Shown here: positions 32,367 to 44,719 of the stretch, in pieces
Position numbering within the stretch: the stretch's first letter is position 1
How the letters are laid out: the number at the start of each line of letters is the position of its first letter
Assembly: GCA_025449115.1 (NCBI GenBank)
Contig: JAHLKC010000185.1
Coordinates: 1 to 62,699, forward strand
DNA length: 62,699 nt
Reading direction: 5' to 3'
DNA from: Chytridium lagenaria
Taxonomy: Eukaryota > Chytridiomycota > Chytridiomycetes > Chytridiales > Chytridiaceae
Position numbers and translations under genes: made by a program
The notes under the pieces: model-generated
What the model was told of the DNA's origin: nothing
What the model saw: the letters and a program-made list of their open reading frames with translations, nothing else
The model's database searches: none

Positions 32367-34192
32367 CCATGAGGCTTACCTTCGACCTGGACCCGCAAGA
32401 GCTAATGATGATGTGGCTCCTAGAGCTAATTGCCTGGATTCTCCATGCCCTGTACTAGAACGATGTCCCCAACTCAAAAATGATCGCCATTGCCTTCAGT
32501 GCACCAAGTGTCAGTATTACGGTCATCATTCCAAGAGATACTCACCTGCGATTCAAGAAATATGCAAAAAGTATCAAGGAGCTCCAAAACATCCTGAGCC
32601 AGAAAAACTCGCTAAGGATGTAAAACAAGGTGAAACCAAACCCAAAGCCAACCGAACAAGTGTGTTGACGTTCAATGTTGGAGATAGTGTTTTTAGTGAA
32701 GAACTTTTGGACTTCAATAATAAAGATTACTCATCTGCCCTTTATTCATCGTCTGTTCCTCCATTACACTTTTGTGAATCCTGTACCCATCAGCTAAACT
32801 CCCTCATTGGATGCGATGCGAAAGCGTTGTCATCGAAGGTATCGTCACGACACCGTGCCTGTGTTGATTCTGGTTGTACAGGGCATATCATGAAGAAGCG
32901 CTTACCTCATTCCATATCAGGCGCGTCGAAACCGCCACTCATCTACACTAGCCCAAGTAATCATACGCTATCCACAACGGGGGAAACAGTTAGCATACCT
33001 ATTACTGGGGGATTACCATTGAAGGAGTGGAAATCTCACCAGATGTTTCTGAATCCCTTCTGTCGGTTTATCGTCTCCTATGCCAAGGTCTTGACGTGTG
33101 GTTTGATCATACCACTATGACAGTTAATATCGGTACTTTGGGTCAAAAACCGCTGATAAGTGAAAAGGGTTCGGCTGCCGGTTTCTATATCGACATTGAT
33201 GATCCTACCTCCGTTCATACGGCCAACCTGGCATCGTCATACTTCTCAACCCAATTGACTGAAGCCCAGAAATGGCACGAGCGCTATGGTCACATTAACT
33301 TTCATTATCTCGCCGACACCATTAAATATAATGCAGCTCGAGGCTATCGTGATTTAAATTGGATCCCAAGGGCCATTCTTGTGATCCTTGCGTTCATGCG
33401 AAGATTCACAAGCAGCCCTTTACGTCTACGGCTCCGATTCATCACGATCTCCTGCGCACGTTAGATTTAGATTCCCACCTAAAAATACACCCACCCTTGG
33501 AGGATCAACATGCATTATGGTTGTTGTCAACTCGGGTTCTTCGTTTGCTACCAGTTGTCTGTTAAACTATCGCTCCGATCTTAGCACCCATCTGCAGGAG
33601 ATTGCTGCATGGTACGAACGACAAACAGAGTTAAAAATCAAAGCTTTTCGCATGGATAAAGGAGGAGAAAACGTTACTTCGGTTATCAAAGCCATTTGCC
33701 AAGATCTTGGTATCGAACTTCATCTGGCAGATACCGACCAACATCAACAAAACGGTCGCGTTGAACGATTCTTTCGTTCCATGTGGGATAGGGTTCGAGC
33801 CATGCTTCTTTGGGCTGATGCACCTACAAACCTATGGAGTGAAGCTGCGTAACTTATATATACCTTTACAATAGAATCATCAACGGTCATACGCACCCTC
33901 TTGGCAAAACCCCCTTTGAAGTTCTCCTTGGCGTTGCTCCTAATGTAAAACACTTACGCCCGTGGGGTTGTGTTGCTTATGGTGCTTTAGTGTTCCAACG
34001 TGGTACTCTACTTACCAAGGCGGTTGTGGGTCAATTCGTAGGCTATAGTGATGCCGATGGTCATAATTTTCGAGAGCGAATGTACCGTATTTTACGTAAT
34101 CCTCTTACGGCTGTCACCAGATTCCGGGCGTGGATTTCACCAAAACCTGGTCCCCGACTGGGTCCCTTAACGCATTTTGTATCTTATTAGCC
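32367..34192 (+). pseudogene. Copia-3 gag-pol, middle part (zinc knuckle, protease, integrase), broken
   Basis: Continuation of the element begun at 25025. Zinc knuckle CLQCTKCQYYGHHSKRY (last Cys replaced by Tyr), protease RACVDSGCTGHIM, integrase zinc region WHERYGHINFHYL...CDPCVHAK, and core with RMDKGGENVTS and the Glu in QQNGRVERFF. Several frame changes (about 33030, 33375, 33480, 33852). The frame leaves the integrase near 34075 and the reverse transcriptase and RNase H are absent: a 3' deletion ending next to the LTR at 34227. Non-functional. Confidence 0.7.
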
Positions 34193-34226
34193 ATTAAAGC
34201 TCAACGGCGCATGAAAACCTGACAAG

Positions 34227-35159
34227 TGTGAGATTATTGGATAACCTCACTGAGAGGCATGAATGCGTCGCTTATATAGACGTCATACCCTTATTCTTAT
34301 TTTGTTGTTCCCGTTCCATTCTTTTTCCTCTCGGGGTTTTTCATAGTTTTTCCCCATAGATACGAGAGAGGTTTTTATAGAAGGAAGGGCGGTCGACGTG
34401 GTATGCCAACTTATGACATGCTACCACGTTGGTCGAGATGCCTGTTGTTGTTATTTGATTCCCCTTTATGTATTGTTTTATTATTTGTAGAAAGTTGAAT
34501 AGATTTACGTACACCTCTTCAGTCCTGGATTAAGCCCTCTGCACATTCAGGCCAGCCCCTGGTGGGCTGTGCTATCATCTTTCCCATTTTTATTCACTAT
34601 CGTGTGTTGAGTTGTACTAGCGGGTGCTCTGGTTAGCACGCCGCCAAGGGAGACTGCGATCCGAACCAAGACATTGTCTAAGAAGGTATGAGCCATGGGA
34701 ATACGCCTCAAGGGCATGATTCCTTTGAAGGTTTGGTCAGTATAACTACCTCTGTTCTATTCTCGATGGCTATGACAGGCTATCTAGTTGCCTGTGAGAG
34801 GGAGAGCGGCATGAGCAGGGCCCTAGGTAGATGAGATTGAGGTAGAACATGTTAAAACAGCTTATTGCGTGAGGCCTGGTACACTCCTTGGAGCGGGATG
34901 AAATCCCTTCTCGTAGACCCCTTTCCCCTAGTCACTTTAGATCTAGTCCCTAGGCATTTCCCTTCCTTTTTTCCCTTTATTATCAACGATTGGAACGAAA
35001 ACCACAGCAACTTAAACCCCAGCTGTCACTAAAGGCAGAATAGGGCTTGACTCTTAATCTAGGAGTAGTTCCTAGGCTCTAGTCTCGTCACCTATTATGT
35101 GGTTCTCTACCTCTGTATGCCGGGGCTTAGCAGAGGAGGCCACTAGAGAGAACTTGACA
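34227..35159 (+). repeat. LTR-C, copy 1
   Basis: TGTGAGATTAT...AACTTGACA, 933 bp, with a TATA box (GCTTATATAGACG, about 34270). It matches 43384-44302 in the opposite orientation; that copy follows the chromovirus integrase gene as its 3' LTR, so this copy belongs to the same Ty3/gypsy family. No 5-bp duplication flanks it (ACAAG left, TTATT right), so it is probably a solo or recombined LTR. Confidence 0.7.
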
Positions 35160-35332
35160 TTATTGGTTCCGGATTTTCACATGCTTTTGGATTTTCTCAT
35201 TTATTAAAATGGCTCAAATTTAATCTTGATTTAGACTTGGTTCTATGTTGATCATATATTATTTTGATTTCTTATATGGGGTTTCTGATCGACCTCAGGG
35301 ATTTTCATTATGGTTAGTTGATTCTGTGATTA

Positions 35333-35365
<33 letters not shown>

Positions 35366-35709
35366 TGACTACTTAAATTTTTGGCAGAGGAACTGAAATT
35401 CAAACTTGATATCCTTGAGAGCCGTATGTGGCATACTATATAGAGGGGGAAAATATTGAGATAGGTGGTCCTTTTGAATGTAAGTACACCCAAAAGATCA
35501 ACCATTTTTGAAAATGATCTAACCAAAATGATCAACCACTTTGTCCATTCCCATTTGGGGCCTCTGTAGCTATCTAGACCTGTCTTGTCTAGTTCCTTAA
35601 TATCATTGGTGTGTCCAATTGTCTTGTCTAACTCCTGGAGTTTTGTTGCTGACACTTCAAATGGGGTTTTAGAAGTGGAAGAAGTAAAATAGGTTTGGTC
35701 CTCAAACAT
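35160..35709. other. Between LTR-C and copia-2, no gene supported
   Basis: AT-rich, with a T run at 35331-35359. The last part (GGTTTGGTCCTCAAACAT) matches a unit repeated right of copia-2 at about 42172, showing that copia-2 entered a short tandem repeat. Confidence 0.5.
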
Positions 35710-36298
35710 TGTTAAATCCTGTTCATACGCAACCAATTTAATAAACTGCTTTACTTAAGTCGTCATGTTTAAATGTTTATTGATTTGGTTAGATGAAAAT
35801 TTTCACGCCATTTGGCGTAAGTTTTCTAAAGACACGCTAATCATCTCTGCTACTTAACTACATCACATATTATGATTTGGGCCCAACTTACACTAACTAT
35901 CGTTGCAAAATAATCATCAACCTCGGTGATATCCACCGAACTGAGGGTTGTAGTTTTGCAAGGGTATGTTAGTGTAAGTGAGGAAATCATATTATCTGCA
36001 TGAAAGTCATAGTTAAAAGAACTTAGCAAAAATCAGAAATTTCTGGTTACACAAACATTATTTTGACCGTAAATTATTTTGTCACTTAAAGGGTGATATT
36101 CCCTTCAATGCGAAGGAGATAAAATAACCTTAGAAGGAAAGAACTTGCACAGTTCCCCCTTTCAACGAGACTTCATGTTTAAGCACAAACAGCACACTGT
36201 TGCCTATAAAAACGGCCAGGTGACTTTCTTGTTCAATCCAAGATTTTCACTACTATTTTATTCCTCTCCTCACTTACACCGACGTTCCCACTCTGACA
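35710..36298 (+). repeat. Copia-2 5' LTR
   Basis: Contains a strong multi-part hairpin: ACTTACACTAAC (35886-35897) pairs with GTTAGTGTAAGT (35968-35979), and inside it TTGCAAAA (35903) pairs with TTTTGCAA (35954). TATA-like CCTATAAAAACGG near 36200. Confidence 0.92.
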
Positions 36299-36327
36299 CA
36301 AAACTACCTTAAGTTCGGTACATCACC

Positions 36328-39300
36328 ATGTCTACTACTACTTCCCTTTCTTCAACTGGCTCTTCCATTCTTCGTCCGCCGAAGTTTAAGGGCACCACTG
36401 TTGTTGAGTTTGATGAACACATGAGGAAAGTGCGTATTTACGCGCAATCCAAAGGTGTTTCTCATCTTTACGATGCTGGTATTGTTATTCCTCCTCCCGT
36501 TGCTCCTCCCGTCATTCCCGCTCCTGGCGATCCACCTGTTGTTCCAGCTGATCCCGCTGATTTGAGGATTTCCGACTCCTCATGGCTAACTGGACCGCTC
36601 GGTCTAATAGCTACCAACAAGAGCGTGCACACTTGGATCGTGAACTCACGCGTCGGGAGAAGGCTTTGCAGTCCAATGAGGTTGCAAAGGCTATCCTTGA
36701 TGAGTGTTTTCAATCCGGTGATCGAAAACGTGTTGAAGGATTGGTGAACGCTTCCGAGCAAGTAACTGCCCTTCGTCAGCTCTATACTGTTGGAAATCTG
36801 GACGGTCAGGCTGGACAGCAGTGGAACGTGCGATGGTCCCAACTCCAACTTCGTGAATCGGCTTCCCTCCAGGAGATCATCACTTACCTGGAGTCAGTTA
36901 TTGACTTAGTGGAAGCTCACGAGCGGATCTACGCGACCGACACCGACAAACGGCAAATGCTCGATCTTCTTGTCGCCAAGTTCACCCATAACACTCCATC
37001 AGTCCCTGAATTCACTGGCCTTGCCGTCAAGGTCAATGATAGTGGCTCGGCATCCTTCCTTCCTGCTCTCGCTGAGGGTGCTCCGGCACCTGCTAACTAC
37101 TACACCCAAGGTGTGGACCAGTTTAAGACGAAAGTGCAAACAGCTTTGAAGCAACTCGAAGCCAATGCATCTTTGTCTGAAAACCACGTCCTTAACGCCA
37201 GGGCTCGTAAAGCAAAAGTTGAGAGCAAGAACAGGAAAACGCCGAAGTCATCGCTGCGGGAGATCAAGCACTGCACCATCCACGGTGAATGCTTTCATGA
37301 TGATCGCGAGTGTCGCGCCCAAAAGGGTTCTAAACAGAACTCCAAGGGTCGGGTGACAAAGCAGAAGAAGCAGCATAACACGCCAACGTCAAAGCCGCAT
37401 TGTGGAATCTGCAAGAAGGAGCATAAGGCTGAGGACTGCCCTGTTCTCAAGTCGATCATCGCCGACGCCAAGCAAGCAAAGACAAGACCCGACGCAATGG
37501 AGGTGGACGACAACAATACAACCAAACCGACAGCCACCAAGGCCAAGACAAAAGCCAATCACGTTGAGATTCCTCTCAGCAATGATGACATCACGGCAAT
37601 CGTCAAACGGCACTTCAAAGGCAATCGCGTTCGGCATCAACAGTCTATTGAGACCATTCCAAGTGAGGTAAACGATCAGATCGTTGCTGAACTTAAGGCT
37701 CATAAGGCTCTTAACGTCAAAGTCGGATCTCTCATTGACTCAGGTGCATCCACTTGGATGACACCGGATGAGAACCTCTTTGAACGACTCCACTATCTTC
37801 CCGCAGACAGTGAAGGCAAGGTCTACCTTGCAGATGATAGAACCGTACCTGTCCGCGGGTATGGGGATATTGTCTACACGTTTGGTGATCATCAACGCGT
37901 CATCAAAAACGTTCTTTTTGTTCCTGACTTGCAGAACCACTCTGCTCTGTCCTTGGGATGATTGAGGGATCCCAGGATCTTATCGTCTTCTCCGCCGACG
38001 AGGTATACTTATATCTTAACAGAGAAGGCAGGAGTATCAATATCGCCGCCGTGTTGGTGACCTTTATCACCTACTCTCATCATACTCCACGGCTCCGGCT
38101 CCGATGGATACAACGGTTGAAGCCCACCGAGCATCTTCAACCGTCATGGACGCTTCTCAGCCCATTCACCCTTCGTCTGACCAGGACTTCGATCTCGAAA
38201 CCTGGATTGAGTGTTGCAACACTACAGACGCGGAAGGTCACAGTACTGGAGTCCCTTTGGGGAACGCAGTCAGTACCGACGCAAGTGACGCTGAACTTAT
38301 TGACTTTGATGTAAGTTTAGTCAAACCGATTATAGTCGCTCACACTAATCGTACTTCTACAGCTGGACTTCTAGAAAGAAGAACAGACGCGTTCATAAAG
38401 GAGATCGTTTTACTGCACAAACGATTTGGACACGTTCATCCCGAATAATCATTCGAACGATGACTCATGTAGATGCACATTAAATAAACTGCATTTTGAC
38501 GCACAAACCATTGATTTCATTAACTCCTCAATTATTGAAAACTGTTTAATCTGCGCTCAAAACAAAGCCGTCCAGCGTCCAATATACGCGACGACGCATC
38601 CAGCACCACGGAAACTTTTCCGACTTCACGCTGATACAGTACCTCTACCGTGTCACAGCATACAACGTGAACATTACTGGATACCTTTCGTTGACGAATA
38701 CACGCGCTTCATAAACATCCGCTTTGTGAAGATAAGTTGCAATCGTCTCCGATTACTATTTCGATGATCAGTCAATAAGAGAATGAATCAGGAGAACACG
38801 TTGCTGAACTCCGAACCGATTCTGGTGAAATCCTCACGAATACTCTTCGTGATTTCTGCTCTAACAAACTTCCACCTATATCTGTTGTTCCATCACCACC
38901 CTATTCGAAAGAATTAACGGGTTAGCTGAACGATCAATTAGAAGTTTGAAAATCATCGCCTCATGTATGCTTACACAGGCAAAGCTGCCTATGTCATTAT
39001 ACTCGTATGCACTAGAGTATGGTGCATTAACGAAGAACGTCCTATGGCATTTAACCATTAAGGATATTCCATACCGACGATTTCTCAATCGTCAACCAGA
39101 TTTATCTAAAATCCATGCCTTCGGCACTCTTGTTAGCATATACTTGTTTAAGGAACAGCGCCGCGCGTTAAAACAAATGCTAAAACAGAGTTAGGATTAT
39201 TTCTGGGGTATGAAGGACAATCAATGAAAATTGTAACTGTCTATAATTACCGGACCCGACGCGTCCATAATTATTACCACGTCTACTTTCATAAGACATG

Positions 39301-41510
39301 TTTTTGGTTATCAACCTAGCCAGAAAACCCTTGAACCAGCATTGTTCACGTATCCTCTGAAATCTCTACATGCACAGACGCAGAAAGAGAAAGAACACCA
39401 TCTCGGGAATCACCTGATGAGGATACAATGCTAGACACTTCCATTCCACTAACGGAAGTAGATGATGACGACGAAACTGAATACACGATCACCTTTGATC
39501 CAGTTACGTTAATCATACCGTCAGCTAGCGAACATCAACCGTCACCTGAACCAAGTTCAGACAGCATCGCGGGACCTTCCTTCAGTCCTCTTTCCGTTAA
39601 TAACGAAGATGCAGACTCTCATCAGACAGAGGAGCATATGGATGATGAACTCAACGAAGGGATTGAACCCCCAGAGAGTCCAGAACCGTCATCTGATTCC
39701 GAAAGCGATGATGGAGTATACACGCGGACTCGATCTATGGCGCCTGCGCCAGAATGGTCCAAAATACTCCAGATCACTTTTGAGAATGAAGAAGCACATA
39801 GAGTGCGTCAATCCTCCGCGGCACACATAGTCTTCCCGACTCCAGCTCCAAGCTCCGTTCCACCTGAACGGATTCCAATGTCAGCTATCAAACCTCTCCC
39901 ACTTACCGTGGAAGAAGCTATGTCTCGGCCTGATGAAGCCAAATACTGGTATGCCGCAATGCTTCGAGAGTACAATGAGCTCAAAGACAGAGGAACATGG
40001 GAAGAAGTGGTCTTACCCGACAACGCACATCTTATCGATGGTCGTTGGGTCTTTGATCACAAGTTCGACCAAGAAGGCTACTTGATCCGTTTCAAAGCCC
40101 GATGGGTCGCTCGGGGTTTTAGCCAAATTCCGAACGTAGAATACACCGAAGTCTACTCCCCAGTAGCAAACTCAAAGACTATCCGTTTCTTCTTAGCACT
40201 TGGGGTTTTACTCAATCTGTTTATCTATCAGATAGATATCACAGGTGCATACCTCAACGGAACCTTACACGAGCTTAATTACTTAATTATGCCTCATGGT
40301 TTCGAGCGATTCACAGAAGACGGAACTCCTTATGTCTGCAAGCTTATTCAAGCTCTTTACGGTTTACACCAATCAGGAAGAGAGTGGTACAATACTCTTA
40401 AACAATGGTATTCAGCAAACGGTTTTACGATCAATCGTGCTGATGTCTGCCATTTCCTGAAGTATTTTGAGGAATTCGATTGTTTAGTCCATACTATTCA
40501 ATATGTCGATGACATCATTATACTCGCTGAACGCGAATCAGCTATCAAACAATTCATTGCACGCGCCGATGAAAGGTTTAAAGTTGGTTCCTCCGGCGCG
40601 GTGGACTGGATAACCAAAATCCAAGTCATTCGTAAAGAAACGGTACTTTTATTTGCCAACAGTTCTACACTCGGATTTATTAGAATCATGCGGCTTATGG
40701 GAAACCGGTGTTACGGCTAAGCCAACCCTATGGCTGTCAACTGGAAACATGATCCAGATGCTAAGCCACTCACACCAGATGGCCAAACACAGTATCGATC
40801 ACTATTACAACGTATCGCGTATCTTGCACAGAAAACGCGACCAGACCTTGCGTTTGTAATAAGCAAACTCGGCCAATATCAGGCCAAACCCAATGAACAC
40901 GACTTCGCTGCGGTTATACGAGTTTTACGCTATATCATCGGTACTTATGACATGGGTCTTTTCTACACAAAAGCTCATACAAAGACAATCTCACGATTGC
41001 AAAACGGCGAACACGTTATCACAAGTCTCACTGAAGTTCCCATCTGTTATGCAGACGCAAGTCATGCCTGCGAAGATGACTTCCGATCACGTACCGGTTA
41101 CGTTGTTTTATTCGGTGGAGCCGCCATCTCCTGGCAATCCAAAAAGCAAACAGTTGTAGCTCAATCTTCGAGTGAAGCTGAACTTATCGCTTTGAACGAA
41201 GCTACACGCGAAATGATTTGGTATCAAAACTTGATGACAGAATCTCGTCTGACACATCCTGGTGTGTCCGTGATTTATCAAGATAACGATTCTACCATAG
41301 ACATCGCGAAGAATCCGCTTCATCACCACCGCGTTAAACACATCAACGTTAAACACCGCTACATTAACCAGCAAATCGACGAAAAGCGAATTGAACTCTG
41401 GTACTGTTGGTCAGAAACATGATCGCGGATCTTTTCACAAAGCCGCTCAACGCGTCAACACCGCTAGACATTGTAAAAGCATGGGTTTGTTCCGACAAGC
41501 CGAACTTTAA
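36328..41510 (+). CDS. Copia-2 Gag-Pol polyprotein, frame broken several times
   Basis: ATG 36328 (MSTTTSLSSTGSS). Gag, zinc knuckle CGICKKEHKAEDC (about 37400), protease IDSGASTWMTP, integrase HKRFGHVH..CLICAQNKAVQRP, reverse transcriptase RWVARGFSQ, QIDITGAYL and YVDDIIIL, RNase H YADASHACEDDFRSRTGY and QSSSEAELIAL. The 52-nt intron of copia-1 has a counterpart at 38311-38362 (GTAAGT...CTAATC...CTACAG). Frame slips near 36570, 37960, 38445, 38790, 39190, 40690 and 41420 mean this copy, as assembled, could not be translated whole. Confidence 0.85.
38311..38362 (+). other. Putative spliceosomal intron in copia-2 pol, homologous to 28394-28445
   Basis: Same position between protease and integrase, same length (52 nt) and same splice signals as in copia-1; about two thirds of the bases are shared. 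In this copy the unspliced frame is open and the spliced one runs into TAG, which a single-base slip close by would correct. Confidence 0.55.
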
Positions 41511-41542
41511 TAGAGCCGCAGTTTTCTTAAATTGCGGGGGAG

Positions 41543-42127
41543 TGTTAAATCCTGTTCATACGCAACCAATTTAATAAACTGCTTTACTTAAGTCGTCATG
41601 TTTAAATGTTTATTGATTTGGTTAGATGAAAATTTTCACGCCATTTGGCGTAAGTTTTCTAAAGACACGCTAATCATCTCTGCTACTTAACTACATCACA
41701 TATTATGATTTGGCCAACTTACACTAACTATCGTTGCAAAATAATCATCAACCTCGGTGATATCCACCGAACTGAGGTTGTAGTTTTGCAAGGGTATGTT
41801 AGTGTAAGTGAGGAAATCATATTATCTGCATGAAAGTCATAGTTAAAAGAACTTAGCAAAAATCAGAAATTTCTGGTTACACAAACATTATTTTGACCGT
41901 AAATTATTTTGTCACTTAAAGGGTGATATTCCCTTCAACGCGAAGGAGATAAAATAACCTTAGAAGGAAAGAACTTGCACAGTTCCCCCTTTCAACGAGA
42001 CTTCCTGTTTAAGCACAAACAGCACACTGTTGCCTATAAATACGGCCAGGTGACTTCTTGTTCAATCCAAGATTTTCACTACTATTTTATTCCTCTCCTC
42101 ACTTACACCGACGTTCCCACTCTGACA
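41543..42127 (+). repeat. Copia-2 3' LTR
   Basis: Second copy of the copia-2 LTR, with the same hairpin (about 41715-41812), followed by target duplication AACAT. Confidence 0.92.
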
Positions 42128-42230
42128 AACATTTCAAGTCAACATTGTATATCATGTTTAGGAAAGATAATGGGTTTGGTCCTCAAACATTTCAAGTCAG
42201 CATTGTACATCACGTTTAGGAAGACGAGTA
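42128..42230. repeat. Tandem repeat unit split by copia-2
   Basis: CAAACATTTCAAGTCA and the following GTTTAGGAA motif occur twice, at about 42126 and 42186; the left half of another unit lies before copia-2. Confidence 0.6.
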
Positions 42231-42589
42231 CAAAAACGCCTTCAACAATCTCTCGATCAAGTGAACTCTCAAAAAGTATTTAGAGCATCACAGCCTTGTG
42301 GTTGAATTAAAGCCCTAAACAATTTTGGTTCATTGGATCCAAATTTTTAGAGGTCCCCAATTTCATATCATTGTCAATGCTGTCTTGGAGACTATGCAAC
42401 ACAACAGTTTTGATGGATGTAAAATTCATAAAGGTCGGCTGTTCACATTAAAATTACTAACTCTATTTTATGTTGAAATGTGTGTTGACACTCTTCTAGT
42501 GTGAAGTGTACTGTTTTTCAAAGGTTTTTATATAAATTTTCTTTCACCCAACAAACAGATTATAATGGTAGATTATAATGCTAGTTTAG

Positions 42590-43080
42590 TTATTATCTAT
42601 TTGCTGGAATGAGTAAACCTTTGCGATAATGGTTGCGTCAAGCGCTGCATCAAAGGCATGGGACTGTTTTCCCTTTGACAATTTATTTAAATGGTTGCAT
42701 TGAGGGCTGCTTTGACGCTTGGGACTTGGACCCCTTTGACCTTTTGCAAAGAGGGCTGGCTGCATTGACGGTGTGAGACTGGGGCTCATTTGAATTTTTG
42801 AGTCCATGGATTGAGGGTGTGGGACTGGGGTCCCGTTGACCTTTTGAGTTAATGGTTTCATCTTTTATGTCAACGGGTTGCATTGAGGACTATGTTGATG
42901 GCATGGGACTGGGGTCTTTGACCTTTTGTGTCAACAGTTGCGTTGCGGACGTGGGACTGTAGTCCCTCTGACCTTTGAGTCAATGGTTAACCACATTGAG
43001 GGCTGTGTTGAGAGCCTGAAATTGTTATCTCTTTGATATTTTGTGTCAATGGTGGTGTCAAGGTCTGCTTGAGGGCTTAC
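42590..43080. repeat. Imperfect minisatellite, units of about 60-75 bp
   Basis: Repeated phrases GGGACTGGGGTCC, TTTGACCTTTTG and GTCAATGGTT recur about six times with drift. No protein-like frame. The adjoining 43081-43383 shows no gene. Confidence 0.6.
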
Positions 43081-43383
43081 AGCTAGCGGTTGTCCCTTCA
43101 ATCCCTGTGTCTATAAAAAGGGACCTAAACTGTACAGGCCATCCAATTGACCAGCTGGCTATGCTTGATATTATATTACCAAAAGTTTTATGTGATGGTA
43201 TGTTCTTTAATAATCCATGGAGTAAACGTCTGGGTGTTGCGGTTGGCAGTTGGTACAAGAATGTAAGCAGTTGCTCTGATTGCTAAACCCCGTGTTGATG
43301 GCGTAACTAATCTGAGTGTTGAGGAGGGGGAAAGTGGGATGTTGAGACTGTAGGTTCCGTGGGAGCTGAGGAGGATGGAGAGC

Positions 43384-44302
43384 TGTGAAGTTCTCTCTAT
43401 GGCCCCCTCTGCTAAGCCCCGGCATACAGAGGTAGAGAACCACATAATAGATGGCGAGACTAGAGTCTAGGAAGTACTCCTAGATCAAGAGTCAAGCCCT
43501 ATTCTGCCTTTATGACACGGGGATTTAATTGCTGTGGTTTTCGTTCTAATCGTTAATAATAAAGGGAAAAAAGAAGGGAAATGCCTAGAGACTAGATCTA
43601 AAGTGACTAGGGGAAAGGGTCTACGAGAAGGATTCCATCCCGCTCCAAGGAGTGTACCAGGCCTCATATTCGCCGCAATAAGCCGTTTTAACATGTTCTA
43701 TTCAATCTCATCTACCTAGGCCCTCTCATGCCGCTCTCCCACTCACAGGCAACTAGATAGCCTTATAGCCATCGAGAATAGAACAGAGGTAGTTATACTG
43801 ACCAAACCTTCGAAGGAATCATGCCCTTGAGGCGTATTCCCATGGTCATACCTTCTTAGACAATGTCTTGGTTCGGATCGCAGTCTCCCTCGCGGCGTGC
43901 TAACCAGAGCACCCGCTAGTACAATCAACACACGATAGTGAATAAAAATGGGAAAGATGATAGCACAGCCACCAGGGCTGGCCTGAATGTGCAGAGGGCT
44001 TAATCCAGGACTGAAGAGGTGTACGTAAATCTATTCAACTTCTACAAATAATAAAACAATACATAAAGGGAATCAAATAACAACAACAGGCATCTCGACC
44101 AACGTGGTAGCATGTCATAAGTTGGCATACCACGTCGACCGCCCTTCCTTCTATAAAAACCTCTCTCGTATCTATGGGGAAAAACTATGAAAAACCCCGA
44201 GAGGGAAAGAATGGAACGGGAACAAGGAAATAAGATAATGGCACGACGTCTATATAAGCGACGCATTCATGCCTCTTGGTGAGGTTATCTTATAATCTCA
44301 CA
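43384..44302 (-). repeat. LTR-C, copy 2: 3' LTR of the chromovirus
   Basis: Reverse complement of LTR-C copy 1 (919 bp). On the minus strand it begins TGTGAGATTAT directly after a purine-rich GTGTGGGTGCA and about 450 bp after the chromodomain codons, so it is the downstream LTR of the truncated gypsy element at 44303-47909. Confidence 0.75.
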
Positions 44303-44719
44303 TGCACCCACACTTGAGAACAACTCCCTCGTGAGTTTTTACGATATAAATATATATATTCTTATATAGACTAGTATAGTGTAGTGAATACAAAGTCTTC
44401 TAATGCTAAGGTAATCATCATCCTTAGCTATTTCCATGTCCTCACGTGGAAGACAAGTTCTATTGGATTCACGTCTCGTGATTCTCTATTATGGTCAATG
44501 GCATCATGCACATCAACTCCATTGTCAAGTTCAACCGCTGGGTTTGGAACTATGACTTCTTCTGACGCAGTGCTAGGCAACTCTTGGAAGCCAGCATTAT
44601 CACTTGCGTCTGTATAGCAGTTTCTACTTTCTCGCGTTTAGGTATGCCATGTTTATCAACATGAGCTAATCGTTTAAAGAACTCTTTAACATTTGTCTTG
44701 GACGCCATTCCAATAATCT
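44303..44719. other. Chromovirus 3' untranslated region
   Basis: Between chromodomain codons and LTR-C; contains the polypurine-like stretch next to 44302. The small plus-strand frame here (44384-44617) looks like a shadow. Confidence 0.45.

Larger units (their letters stand above)
35710..42127 (+). mobile_element. Copia-2: Ty1/copia retrotransposon, target duplication AACAT
   Basis: LTRs 35710-36298 and 41543-42127 (TGTTAAATCC...TCTGACA) with flanking 5-bp duplications AACAT at 35705-35709 and 42128-42132. The polypurine tract GCGGGGGAG precedes the right LTR. LTRs differ at several single bases and short indels, so it is older than copia-1. Related in protein sequence to copia-1 but a separate family. 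Confidence 0.93.

Noticed and set aside
35314..35736. 140-residue minus-strand frame ending in poly-lysine
   Set aside because: It crosses the copia-2 LTR boundary and ends in a translated T run; no protein-like features.
44042..44266. Frames inside LTR-C
   Set aside because: Differ between the two LTR copies and have no motif.
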